Below, one piece after another: positions 17,913-26,584 of a stretch of DNA of 64,000 nt. The stretch covers positions 1 through 64,000 of the forward strand of contig CAVVTR010000004.1 in assembly GCA_963751245.1 (NCBI GenBank), in the 5' to 3' direction. A program made the translations under genes and the position numbers. This DNA is from CAVVTR01 sp963751245 (GTDB taxonomy: Bacteria > Acidobacteriota > Thermoanaerobaculia > Thermoanaerobaculales > Thermoanaerobaculaceae). The notes under the pieces were generated by a model. The model worked only from the letters and a program-made list of their open reading frames with translations. It ran no database searches and was not told the DNA's origin. Position 1 is the first letter of the stretch. The number at the start of each line of letters is the position of its first letter.

Positions 17913-19055
17913 ATGGCGGCGCACCCCCTGGAGAGCTCTCCCATCTGCACGCAACTGAAAGACTTCCACACCACCCTGCGCGAGGACTTTCCGGGCGTCG
18001 TGCGGGTCGCGGTGGCGCTGTACGACGCCGAGGCCGACCGCCTGCGCACCTTCGCCCACAGCACCGAGGGCGAGACGCCCCTCGCCCACTACGAGATGGC
18101 CCTGGCCGACATGCCGTGCCTGCGCGAGCTGGCCCGCTCGGGCCGGCCGCGCATCATCGACGACCTCACCGAGACGCTGGACTGCGAGCGGGAGCACAAC
18201 CGCCGCATCCTCTCGCAGGGCTACCGCTCGAGCTTTACCGTGCCGTTCTTCGAGGACGGCCGTCTCTACGGCTTCCTGTTCTTCAACGCCTCCGAGCGGT
18301 GCTACTTCTCCCCCGAGGTGGCGCGCCGGCTGGCCGTGTACGCCAGTCTCGCCAGCCTGCTCGTCCTGCGCGGGCTCGCACCGGTCCGCGTGCTGCGCTC
18401 GGCGGTGCGCGTGACCCAGGAGATCGGCCACGTCAGGGACGCCGAGACAGGCGCCCACCTGGCGCGCATGTCGCGCTTCTCCAAGGCCATCGCCACCGGG
18501 GTCGCGGAGAGCGAGAGCCTGTCCGACGAGGACGTGGAGTTCATCTCCCTGTTCGCGCCGCTCCACGACATCGGCAAGATCGGCATCCCCGACAGCATCC
18601 TCCTCAAGCCGGGGACGCTGAGCCGCTCCGAGCTCACCGTCATGCGCTCCCACGTCTCCAAGGGCTCGTCGCTCGTGCGGACGCTGCTGCACCGCTTCGG
18701 CCTCGACGACGCTCCCCACGTCGGCCGGCTCCGCAGCATCGTCCGGCACCACCACGAGTGCATCGACGGCAGCGGCTACCCCGACGGGCTGTCGGGCGAG
18801 GCCATCCCGGTGGAGGCCCGCATCGTCGCCACCGCCGACGTGTTCGACGCCCTCACCAGCGAGCGCCCCTACAAGCCCGCCTGGTCCAACGACACCGCCT
18901 TCGAGTTCCTCGAGACGTGGTCCGGCCGCCGCCTCGACGCCGGCTGCGTCAAGGCTCTTCTCGGCGACCGGGAGCGCGTGGCCGCCATCCAGAAGCGGTT
19001 CCGGGAGCCCCGCCACGACCTCGGCTCCCACGACGGCTACTCCGCCGAGCTGTAG
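17913..19055 (+). CDS. GAF and HD-GYP domain protein, putative cyclic-di-GMP phosphodiesterase
   Basis: 380 residues. The ATG at 17913 is preceded by GGAGG; upstream in-frame codons overlap the preceding gene and are rejected. Residues ~10-160 form a GAF-like sensor domain. Residues ~175-365 form HD-GYP: the HD pair is in LHDIGKIGIPDSILLKPG, the second metal region in RHHHECIDGSGYPDGLSG (a clean GYP), and the C-terminal block reads ARIVATADVFDALTSERPYK. All metal ligands appear intact, so hydrolysis of cyclic di-GMP is likely; the signal sensed by the GAF domain is unknown. A -10-like TACATT lies at 17873-17878. Confidence 0.88.
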   Translation: MAAHPLESSPICTQLKDFHTTLREDFPGVVRVAVALYDAEADRLRTFAHSTEGETPLAHYEMALADMPCLRELARSGRPRIIDDLTETLDCEREHNRRILSQGYRSSFTVPFFEDGRLYGFLFFNASERCYFSPEVARRLAVYASLASLLVLRGLAPVRVLRSAVRVTQEIGHVRDAETGAHLARMSRFSKAIATGVAESESLSDEDVEFISLFAPLHDIGKIGIPDSILLKPGTLSRSELTVMRSHVSKGSSLVRTLLHRFGLDDAPHVGRLRSIVRHHHECIDGSGYPDGLSGEAIPVEARIVATADVFDALTSERPYKPAWSNDTAFEFLETWSGRRLDAGCVKALLGDRERVAAIQKRFREPRHDLGSHDGYSAEL

Positions 19056-19099
19056 CCGGGCGCACCGGCGCTGGCCGCCCCGCCGGCTACCATGGGGGG

Positions 19100-20026
19100 A
19101 TGAGAGGCCGCTTCCTCGCCGCGCTCCTCCTCGCCGCCGTCCCGGCCGCGGCGTCCGGCCCGCGCCTCGAGGTGGAGGCGCCGCCCGCGCTGGCGGCGCA
19201 GGCTGCCGAGGTCCGCGCCCTGGCCCGGGGCGACTTCTCCGACGCCATGGACGCGGCCGGCGTGACCGGCGGCGGCGCGCCCATCCGCGTGATCCTCGCC
19301 GGGCCCGGCTCGGACCTGGCGCGGCACGCCCCGAGCTGGGTGAGCGGCTACGTCCTCGGGGCCATGGACACGGTGGTCCTCTTCCCCGGCCGCGTGCCAT
19401 CCTACCCGGACGGCACCCTCCGCTCCCTGCTCCACCACGAGATCACCCATATCCTCGTCTGGCGGGCCTGCCACGGCGCCGCCCTGCCACGCTGGTTCAA
19501 CGAGGGCGTCGCCGCGGTGGCGGCGAGGGAATGGGGGCTCGAGGACCGGGCGCGCGCCGTGCTGGCGGTCATCGGCCACCCGCCGGCGGGTACGCGGGCC
19601 CTGGACGACGCCTTCCTGCAGGGCTCGGCGGCCACCGCGCGGGCCTACGCCCTCTCCGCAGCCCTGGTGCGCACCCTTCAGCGCCGCTTCGGCGCCGACG
19701 CCCCCGCCCGGGTGATCCACGGCGTGGGCGCCGGCGAGAGCTTCGACGAGGCGTTCCGGCGTGTCACGGGCACCACCCCCGATGCCGTGGCGGCACGCTT
19801 CTTCGGCCGGGAGCTGTTCTGGCGCACCTGGGTCCCCTTCATCACCAGCTCCGGTGTGCTCTGGATGGCCATCACCCTCCTCGCCCTCGTCGCCATCCGC
19901 AAGCGTCGGCTGCGCGATGCCGAGATCCGCGCCCGGCTCGAGGCGGAGGAGCACGGTCCCCTGCCGCCGGTGCCGGCGGTCTGGCCGCCCCCGCGAGGGG
20001 ACGACGGCCCTCCTCTCGTCAACTGA
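19100..20026 (+). CDS. secreted gluzincin-like peptidase with C-terminal membrane anchor
   Basis: 308 residues. A signal peptide (MRGRFLAALLLAAVPAAASG) precedes a domain with a zinc-peptidase motif HHEITHILVWRACHG and the nearby LPRWFNEGVAAVAA, whose Glu is the usual third ligand in the peptidase MA-like family. A transmembrane segment (FITSSGVLWMAITLLALVAI) is followed by a basic cytoplasmic tail. The protein is therefore probably periplasmic, anchored at its C-terminus. The substrate is unknown. A -10-like TACCAT (19088-19093) ends 6 nt before the ATG, so the mRNA may be leaderless, although GGGGGG also precedes the start. The stop codon abuts that of the convergent methyltransferase gene with no gap. 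Confidence 0.75.
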   Translation: MRGRFLAALLLAAVPAAASGPRLEVEAPPALAAQAAEVRALARGDFSDAMDAAGVTGGGAPIRVILAGPGSDLARHAPSWVSGYVLGAMDTVVLFPGRVPSYPDGTLRSLLHHEITHILVWRACHGAALPRWFNEGVAAVAAREWGLEDRARAVLAVIGHPPAGTRALDDAFLQGSAATARAYALSAALVRTLQRRFGADAPARVIHGVGAGESFDEAFRRVTGTTPDAVAARFFGRELFWRTWVPFITSSGVLWMAITLLALVAIRKRRLRDAEIRARLEAEEHGPLPPVPAVWPPPRGDDGPPLVN

Positions 20027-20596
20027 TCAGGCGCGGGCGATCAGGGTGAAGAAGTCGCCGTAGAGCGCGTGGCTCTCCGGCGCCGCGAAGCCGGCGCGGC
20101 GGAGCTCCGCCTCCGCGACGGCCTCGGGAACGCGGTGCTCCGGCGGCGGGCCCGCCTCCCTCGTGCCGCGCCGCGCCCAGTCGCTGAGCACCAGGTACCC
20201 GCCGGAAGCCAGCACCCGCCTGACGTCCCGCAGGACGCCGGGCCGGTCGTCCAGCTCGTGGTAGAGGTTGACCATGAGCACCACGTCCGCGGCGTGGTCC
20301 CTCACCGGCACGCCCGCGGCGTCCGCCACGACGGCCGCCACGTGGCCGCCCCCGGCCTTGCGGCGCAACGGACCGAACATGCGCACCTCGGCGTCGATGC
20401 CGACGACGCGCGCGCCGGGCACCGCGGCGCGCAGGGGGAGGGCGAAGTAGCCCGTGCCCACGCCCAGGTCGAGCACCACCCCGGGACGCAGGCCCGCGAC
20501 GAGGGCGACCAGGGGTCCCGGAGGCTGGCGCCGGTGGCGCTCGTCGTCGTCCAGCCGGGCCGCCCGGCCGAAGCTGATCTTGTGCTCGTCGGTCAT
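20027..20596 (-). CDS. class I SAM-dependent methyltransferase
   Basis: 189 residues. The ATG at 20596 has GGGGAGGAG upstream. Motif I is VVLDLGVGTGYFALPL, the acidic strand-2 end is VVGIDAEVRMFG, motif II/III is ADVVLMVNLYHELDD and the post-motif is RRVLASGGYLVLSDW. The opening MTDEHKISFGRAARLDDDER resembles small methyltransferases of the UbiE/arsenite-methyltransferase-like group. The substrate cannot be told. The end meets the preceding plus-strand gene without spacer. Confidence 0.85.
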   Translation of the reverse strand: MTDEHKISFGRAARLDDDERHRRQPPGPLVALVAGLRPGVVLDLGVGTGYFALPLRAAVPGARVVGIDAEVRMFGPLRRKAGGGHVAAVVADAAGVPVRDHAADVVLMVNLYHELDDRPGVLRDVRRVLASGGYLVLSDWARRGTREAGPPPEHRVPEAVAEAELRRAGFAAPESHALYGDFFTLIARA

Positions 20597-20713
20597 CGCT
20601 CCTCCCCACCGCTCCGCCGGCACAGCTCCCGGCCTCCATCGAGGCGGGCCGGAGGCGCTGGACGCCGGCGGGTCCGCGGCGGTACAACGGGGAGGCACGA
20701 ACGGAGGATTCCC

Positions 20714-21289
20714 ATGATCGCCAACGCCGTCCCCGCCGTCGTCATCGCCGCCGCGCTGCTGGCCGCCCCCGGGCCGGTGGCGGTTTTCGCCCAGTCCATG
20801 AGCCGCGACAGCGGAGAGATCGTCCCGGTGGCGGTCACCAACTTTCCCAGCCTGTTCCAGGTGGAGGGCGAGGTGGCGGTCAAGGGGCCGATCCGCCAGA
20901 CCTCCATCACCACCCTGGAGGACGTCCTCGTGCCACCGGTGCGCCGCTCCGACACCACTCACCTGGTGGATGCCGGAACGGTGACCACCGAGGGGTTCGC
21001 CGCCGTGGTGGTGACCCTCCTCGGCGAGGTCAAGGGGCAGCTCGCCCGCGCCGGCACGGTAGGCGCGGTGCTGCTGCTGGACGACAGCCGCGTGCAGCGA
21101 GCCCTGGACGAGCGCGGCCAGTTCCTCATGCCGTCGGAGGTCAAGGCCCCCGACGTCGCCCCTGGCACGGCCTACTTCGCCTCCCAGCCCGCGCGCTTCA
21201 CCGTTGCGTACCCACGCTACCGCGTGCTCCTCTACAACGAGACCGACCGCACCGTGAGCGTCACGGTCCACGCCTACAAGACGAACTGA
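20714..21289 (+). CDS. secreted protein of unknown function
   Basis: 191 residues. The ATG at 20714 follows GGAGG. A signal peptide (MIANAVPAVVIAAALLAAPG, likely cleaved near VFAQ) is followed by a strand-rich mature domain with the segments IVPVAVTNFPSLFQVEGEVA, KGPIRQTSITTLEDVLVPPV and YRVLLYNETDRTVSVTVHAY. No cysteine, metal site or membrane anchor is visible and I do not recognise the family. The amidohydrolase start is 7 bp after the stop, so the two are very probably co-transcribed. Confidence 0.7.
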   Translation: MIANAVPAVVIAAALLAAPGPVAVFAQSMSRDSGEIVPVAVTNFPSLFQVEGEVAVKGPIRQTSITTLEDVLVPPVRRSDTTHLVDAGTVTTEGFAAVVVTLLGEVKGQLARAGTVGAVLLLDDSRVQRALDERGQFLMPSEVKAPDVAPGTAYFASQPARFTVAYPRYRVLLYNETDRTVSVTVHAYKTN

Positions 21290-21296
21290 GCGCACC

Positions 21297-22739
21297 ATGT
21301 TGATCGTCGGCGACTGCCTGACCATGAGCGGGCCCGACCGGGTGGAGGCCCTCCATCTCCGCGGCGGCCGCATCGACGCCCTGGGCCGCCGGGCCGACCT
21401 CGCGGCCCGCTACGCCGGTGAGGCGACGGTGCGGGCGGAGCGCGTCACTCCCGCGCTGCACGACGCCCACGCCCACCCCCTGTACTGGGGGCAGGCCCTC
21501 GAGACGCTGGACGTGGCGGGGCTCACCGATCCGCGGCGCGTGGCGGAGGCGGTGGCGGCCCGGGCGGCGTCGCAGCCGCGGGGGACCTGGATCCGGGGGC
21601 AGGGCTACCTTTTCGATCACTACCCCTCCTCCACCCTCCTGGACGCAGCCGCGCCGGCCCACCCCGTGCTGGTCCAGAGCCGGGACCTGCACTCGGCCTG
21701 GTGCAGCAAGGCGGCGCTCCGCGCCGCGGGCGTCGGCTGCGGGACCCCCGATCCCCCAGGCGGCGAGATCCTCCGCAGCGGCGACGGCACGCCCACCGGC
21801 TACCTGCTCGAGCGGGCCGTGGGCCTCGTCGCTCGCGCCCTCCCGCCGCCGGGCCCCGGGGACCTGGAGCGGGGCCTCGCCGACTTCGCCCGGCGCGGGT
21901 TCGGCGCCGTTCACGCCATGGCCTACGAGGCCGCCCCGGACCTTCCCTGGGCGGAGGCGCTGGCCCGGGCGGGCCGGTTGCCGGTGCGGTTGTGGTGGAC
22001 GCTCCCGCGCGGCGCGTGGCGCGGCACCGAGCCGGGCTGGCGCGGCGACGACCTGGAGGTGGCGGGGGTGAAGTTCTTCGGCGACGGCTCCCTGGGCAGC
22101 CGCACCGCCTGGATGCACGAGCCCTACCCCGACGGCTCCGTGGGCCGCCCGCTCGACCCCGCCGGCCGCATCCGGGACGAGGGCGGCGAGGCCCTCGACG
22201 CGGGGTTCACCCTCGCCGTCCACGCCATCGGCACCCGGGCCGTGGAGGAGGTGGCGGCCGTCCTCGCGGCGCTGGCGCCGCGGACCCGCCGCACGCTGCG
22301 GATCGAGCACGTCCAGCACGTCCGCGACGCTGGGCTCGAGGCCCTCGCCACCCTCCCCTGCGCGCTGTCCGTGCAGCCCGCCCACCTTCCTGGCGACGTC
22401 CCCCTCGTCGCCCGGCTCCTCCCCGGCCGGGAGGGCGAGGCGTACCGCTTCAGGGACCTCCTCGCCACCGGCCGCCCCCTCGCCTTCGGCTCCGACGCCC
22501 CCGTGATCCCCCCGGACGCCGGCGCCGCCATCCGTGCGGCCACGAGCCATCCGCTCTCGCCGGCGCAGTCCCTCAGCTGGGGGGAGGCGGTGCGCGCCTC
22601 GACCCGGGGCGCAGCGGAAGCGGCGGGATGGCGCGACTACGGCGTGCTCGCCCCGGGGGCCCGCGCCGACCTGGCGCTGTGGGAGGGGGAACGCCTCGTC
22701 GCCCGCGTGTGGCGGGGCTCCGTGGAGCCCGTCGCCTGA
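21297..22739 (+). CDS. YtcJ-like metal-dependent amidohydrolase
   Basis: 480 residues. The metal-binding set of the amidohydrolase superfamily is visible: HDAHAHP at the start of the barrel, the lysine in VKFFGDGSLGSRTA, His in LAVHAIGTRA, His in RIEHVQHV and the Asp in AFGSDAPV. The flanking N- and C-terminal strands form the small beta domain (LAPGARADLALWEGE). YtcJ-type enzymes hydrolyse amide or formamide bonds of uncertain substrates. There is no signal peptide, so it is cytoplasmic. It follows the secreted-protein gene by 7 bp and converges on the GGDEF-EAL gene with a 7-bp gap. Confidence 0.87.
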   Translation: MLIVGDCLTMSGPDRVEALHLRGGRIDALGRRADLAARYAGEATVRAERVTPALHDAHAHPLYWGQALETLDVAGLTDPRRVAEAVAARAASQPRGTWIRGQGYLFDHYPSSTLLDAAAPAHPVLVQSRDLHSAWCSKAALRAAGVGCGTPDPPGGEILRSGDGTPTGYLLERAVGLVARALPPPGPGDLERGLADFARRGFGAVHAMAYEAAPDLPWAEALARAGRLPVRLWWTLPRGAWRGTEPGWRGDDLEVAGVKFFGDGSLGSRTAWMHEPYPDGSVGRPLDPAGRIRDEGGEALDAGFTLAVHAIGTRAVEEVAAVLAALAPRTRRTLRIEHVQHVRDAGLEALATLPCALSVQPAHLPGDVPLVARLLPGREGEAYRFRDLLATGRPLAFGSDAPVIPPDAGAAIRAATSHPLSPAQSLSWGEAVRASTRGAAEAAGWRDYGVLAPGARADLALWEGERLVARVWRGSVEPVA

Positions 22740-22746
22740 GCAGGGC

Positions 22747-24849
22747 CTACCAGACGGGGGCGTGGAGGAGCAGCGACTCGGCGCCGGTGCGGTCCACGGG
22801 CTTGGAGAACCAGAACCCCTGGGCGTGTGGGCAGTGCATCTCGCGCAGGCGCTCGAGCTGCCCCGGCGTCTCCACCCCCTCGGCGACCACGTTCATGCCG
22901 AGCATCCGCCCCAGCGCCACGATGGTCTGGACGATGACGCCCCCCTCGCTGGCGTGGTCGATGTCGGCGATGAAGGTGCGGTCGATCTTGAGGGTGTCGT
23001 ACGAGAAGCGCTGCAGGTACGTGAGCGACGAGAAGCCGGTGCCGAAGTCGTCGATGGAGAACTCCACCCCCAGCTCGCGAAGCTCCGCCAGGGCCTTGAG
23101 AGCGGCGTCGGCGTGGTCCATGAGGACGCTCTCGGTGACCTCGAGCCGGAGGGACTGAGGCGCCAGACCGGTCTCGTCCAGCACCGCCGCGACCCGCTTC
23201 ACGATGTCGTTGTGGGCGAACAGCTTGCCCGAGACGTTCACGCTCGCGTACAGCGGCGGGTCGAGGGGGAACGCCTGCTGCCACTCCCGCACCTGCCGGC
23301 ACACCTCGCGCAGGGCCAACCAGCCGATGGGGACGATGAGCCCCGTCTCCTCGGCGATGGCGATGAAGTTCTGCGGGTAGACCAGGCCCCGCTCCGGGTG
23401 CACCCAGCGCACCAGCCCCTCGAACCCCACGATGCGGCCTCCGATGAGGGCCACGATGGGCTGGTAGTGCATGACGAACTCCTCGCGCTCCACGGCGCGG
23501 CGGAGGTCCATCTCCATCTTGAGCAACGCGACCACCGAGCGGTGCATCGCCGTGTCGAACACCTGGTAGCAGGCGCGGCCCGCCGCCTTCGCCCGGTACA
23601 TGGCGGTGTCGGCGTCGCGCAGCACGTCGGTGGGGTGCTTGTACCCGGTGGACCCGAGGGCGATGCCGATGCTCGCCGTGGCCGCCACCTCGTGGGTGTC
23701 GATGACGAACGACTCGGCGAGCGCCTCGAGGATGCGCTCGGCCACCCTTGTGGCGTCGCCGGGGGTGGCGATGTCGGTGAGCAGGACCGCGAACTCGTCG
23801 CCGCCGAGGCGGGCCACCGTGTCGCCCGGCCTCAGGCAGGCCGCCAGCCGGCGCGCGAACTGCAGCAGCAGCTCGTCCCCCACCGAATGTCCGAGGCTGT
23901 CGTTGACGTTCTTGAAGCGGTCGATGTCGAGGAAGAGCACCCCGAAGCCGTCGTCCTTGCGACGCCGCGACTGCTCCAGGGCGAGGCCCAGGCGGTCCAC
24001 GAACAGGCTCCTGTTGGGCAGCTGGGTGAGGGCGTCGTGGAAGGCGTCGTGGAGGATCTGCTCCTCGACCCGCTTGCGCTCGCTGACGTCGGTGAGCGAG
24101 CCGGCCATCCGGTAGGGGCGGCCCAGGGCGTCGCGCACCACGCTCCCGCGGGACAGCACCCACATCCAGCGGCCGTCGCGGTGCGAGACCCGGTGCTCGT
24201 GTTCGAAGTGGGGGTCGCCCCCCGACAGGCAGCGGTCGAGCGCCGACTGCAGGCCCTGGATGTCGTCCTTGTGCACGCGGGAGAACCACGCATCGATGCG
24301 GTCCTCCACGTCCTCGTCGGCGTAGCCCAGGATGAGCTTCCAGCGCGGCGAAAAGTAGGCCGCGTTGGTGACCAGGTTCCAGTCCCAGATGCCGTCGTTG
24401 GCGCCCCGCACCGCCAGGGCGTACCGCACCTCGCTCTCCCGCAACGCCTCCTCCGCGCCCTTGCGCTCGATGGCGTAGCGGATGGAGCGGGCCAGCAGGG
24501 AACCGTCCACCTGCCGCTTGATGAGGTAGTCCTGGGCGCCCTCGCGCACCGCACGGGCCGCGAGCTCCTCGTCGTCGAGGTTGGTGAGGATGATGATGGG
24601 GACGCTGGGAGCGCTCTCCCGGGTGCGGGCAAAGGTGGGCAGGCCCGAGCTGTCGGGGAGCGAGAAGTCCAGCAGCACCACGTCGATGCCCCCCTGCTCG
24701 AGGCGGTCGAGACCGGGCCGCAGCCGGTCACAGTGCTCGAGCTCGAACGCCTCCCGGCGGCTGCGGGAGAGCATGTCCCGGATCAGGTCGGCCTCGGCCG
24801 GATTGTCCTCGATCAGCAGCACCCGAAGCGGCTTGCCGGTCGGTTTCAT
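22747..24849 (-). CDS. REC-PAS-GGDEF-EAL cyclic-di-GMP signalling protein
   Basis: 700 residues. Domains in order: receiver (1-125; acidic pair in LLIEDN, phospho-Asp in VVLLDFSLPD, Lys in YLIKRQ), PAS/PAC (~140-265; DGIWDWNLVTNAAYFSPRWK), GGDEF (~280-440; RLGGDEFAV, preceded at the correct distance by an inhibitory RxxD site, RPGD), and EAL (~450-700). The EAL signature reads GFEGLVRW. Metal and catalytic residues remain visible in SVNVSGKLF, LEVTESV, IDDFGTGFSSL, LKIDRTFI and AEGVET, so both synthesis and hydrolysis of cyclic di-GMP look possible. It overlaps the upstream histidine-kinase gene by 4 bp (ATGA), so the kinase is a likely phosphodonor or signalling partner. Confidence 0.92.
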   Translation of the reverse strand: MKPTGKPLRVLLIEDNPAEADLIRDMLSRSRREAFELEHCDRLRPGLDRLEQGGIDVVLLDFSLPDSSGLPTFARTRESAPSVPIIILTNLDDEELAARAVREGAQDYLIKRQVDGSLLARSIRYAIERKGAEEALRESEVRYALAVRGANDGIWDWNLVTNAAYFSPRWKLILGYADEDVEDRIDAWFSRVHKDDIQGLQSALDRCLSGGDPHFEHEHRVSHRDGRWMWVLSRGSVVRDALGRPYRMAGSLTDVSERKRVEEQILHDAFHDALTQLPNRSLFVDRLGLALEQSRRRKDDGFGVLFLDIDRFKNVNDSLGHSVGDELLLQFARRLAACLRPGDTVARLGGDEFAVLLTDIATPGDATRVAERILEALAESFVIDTHEVAATASIGIALGSTGYKHPTDVLRDADTAMYRAKAAGRACYQVFDTAMHRSVVALLKMEMDLRRAVEREEFVMHYQPIVALIGGRIVGFEGLVRWVHPERGLVYPQNFIAIAEETGLIVPIGWLALREVCRQVREWQQAFPLDPPLYASVNVSGKLFAHNDIVKRVAAVLDETGLAPQSLRLEVTESVLMDHADAALKALAELRELGVEFSIDDFGTGFSSLTYLQRFSYDTLKIDRTFIADIDHASEGGVIVQTIVALGRMLGMNVVAEGVETPGQLERLREMHCPHAQGFWFSKPVDRTGAESLLLHAPVW

Positions 24850-26360
24850 GCCCCCCCCGTCTGTTCCCCGGCGCCTTCATCAGGCACCGCGGCACCCTTC
24901 GGCAGCGTGAAGTAGAACGTCGACCCCTTGCCGGCCTCGGAGGTCGCCCAGATCTGTCCGCCGTGGCGCTCCACGATGCGCTTGCAGATCGCGAGCCCGA
25001 TGCCCGTCCCCGGCACCTCCTCGGCGGAGTGAAGCCGCTGGAACATGCCGAAGATCCGCTCCAGGTGATCGGCCTCGATGCCGATGCCGTTGTCCATCAC
25101 CGCGAACACCCACTCCGTCTCGCTCTCGACGGCGGAGATCTGCACCGCCGGGGCCTCCTCGCCATGGAACTTGAGGGCGTTGCCCAGCAGGTTCTGGAAC
25201 AGCTGCACCATCTGCGCGCCGTCCGCCCGCAGCGCGGGGAGCCCGTGCCGGGTCACCGTCGCAGAGGTCTCCTCCACCACCGCCTTGACGTTCTTGAGCG
25301 CCTCGTCGACGACGTCGTCGAAGGCGACCTCCTCGAACTCCCGGCCCCGCGTGTCTACCCGGGCGTACTCGAGGACGTCGTCGATCATGGTCTGCATCCG
25401 CTCCGCGCTGGAGAGCACGTGCTCCATGAACCGCTGGCCGTCGTCGTCCAGCTCGTCGGCGTAGCGCTCGTTGACCATCTTCGTGTAGCGCTCGATGAGG
25501 TGCAGAGGCTCCTGCAGGTCGTGGGAGATCACGTAGGCGAACTGCTGCAGCTCGGCGTTGGACTGCACCAGCGCCGCCGCCCTCTCCGACAGCTCCTTCT
25601 CCACCCTCTTGTAGCTGGAGATGTCCTCCAACGTGCCCTCGAAGCGGCCCTCGGTTCCGCCCGCATCGGCCACCGGCCACGCGTTGATCCGCAGCCACAC
25701 CAGCTCGCCGTCCCGGCGGCGCACCCTCGCGTCGAGGTTGCGGACGGCCTCCCCGGCCGCGAGCCGCTCCCGCACCTGGCGCCGCCGCTCCTCGTCGTCG
25801 AGGAGCTCGAACAGGTCGGCCCCGGCGAGGACCGTACGGTCGGCCGCGCCCACGGCCCGGGCCACCGCCGGAGTCGCGTCGAGCACCACGCCGGCGGCGG
25901 TGGTGGTGAAGATGCCCACCGGCAGGGCGTCCAGCACGGTCCGGTAGCCCGAGTCCCGGGACGACGGCGCCCAGCGCCCGGCCGCGCGGCCCATGGCGTC
26001 CCGCACCGCGTCCGCCAGCTCCACCCAGCCCCGCGGGCCCTTGACCACGAACCCGTCCAGGCCGCGGCGCATGCCGTCACCGGCGAGGCGCCCGTCGCCG
26101 GCCGAGGTGAGGAACACCACGGCGCAGGCCGGACAGACGCGTTTCACCGCGTCGAGCACCGCGAGGCCGTCGCTCCACTCCAGGATCGCCTCGCTGACCA
26201 CCGCGGCCACTCGCCCTTGGGACAGCGCCGCCGCGAACGGCCCCGCGCCCGCCACCTCCACCACTTCGGTGCCGGCCAGCTGACGGCGCAGCAACAACGC
26301 GGCCAGCGCCCGTTCGTCGGGGTCGTCGTCGATGACGAGAATGCGCTTCAGCGGATCCAT
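24846..26360 (-). CDS. receiver-like/PAS sensor histidine kinase
   Basis: 504 residues, soluble. Residues 1-125 form a receiver fold with the acidic triad ILVIDDDPDE, the Thr in VVFLTSAG and the Lys in GFVVKGP, but the phospho-acceptor Asp is replaced by Glu (VVSEAILEWSDGL). A PAS/PAC domain follows (~140-255; ALPVGIFTTTAAGVVLDATP). Then comes a HisKA-type dimerisation helix with ISHDLQEPLHLIERY and a HATPase domain with LLGNALKFHGEE (N box), VMDNGIGIEADHLERIFGMF (G1/F) and GTGIGLAICKRIV (G2). This layout is phytochrome-kinase-like (SHDLQEPL). It is the first gene of a two-gene operon with the GGDEF-EAL protein, which carries a normal receiver. Confidence 0.88.
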   Translation of the reverse strand: MDPLKRILVIDDDPDERALAALLLRRQLAGTEVVEVAGAGPFAAALSQGRVAAVVSEAILEWSDGLAVLDAVKRVCPACAVVFLTSAGDGRLAGDGMRRGLDGFVVKGPRGWVELADAVRDAMGRAAGRWAPSSRDSGYRTVLDALPVGIFTTTAAGVVLDATPAVARAVGAADRTVLAGADLFELLDDEERRRQVRERLAAGEAVRNLDARVRRRDGELVWLRINAWPVADAGGTEGRFEGTLEDISSYKRVEKELSERAAALVQSNAELQQFAYVISHDLQEPLHLIERYTKMVNERYADELDDDGQRFMEHVLSSAERMQTMIDDVLEYARVDTRGREFEEVAFDDVVDEALKNVKAVVEETSATVTRHGLPALRADGAQMVQLFQNLLGNALKFHGEEAPAVQISAVESETEWVFAVMDNGIGIEADHLERIFGMFQRLHSAEEVPGTGIGLAICKRIVERHGGQIWATSEAGKGSTFYFTLPKGAAVPDEGAGEQTGGA

Positions 26361-26482
26361 GCGGTGCCGGGTTCACCCGGATGCCACGGCCGATGGATCA
26401 GTCCCCGGAGGCGCCGGCACCTGCACGGCGGGTTTCCGGGAGCTCGAGCGCGGTTGCGGGGGCCTCCTGGACGCATGATCAA

Positions 26483-26514
26483 TTGCACTAAATCATACCA
26501 CAATGACAGTGCAA
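26483..26514. promoter_or_regulatory. inverted repeat upstream of the histidine kinase operon
   Basis: TTGCACT and AGTGCAA form a perfect 7-bp inverted repeat with an 18-nt AT-rich spacer, 123 bp upstream of the kinase start. The island is much more AT-rich than anything near it, so it probably holds the operon promoter and possibly an operator. Confidence 0.4.
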
Positions 26515-26584
26515 CCGGGCGAGGCGGCCGCGCGGCGGACATCTCCGGGGCGGGGCCACTCCCCTTGTACCGTTCCCTGACCCG

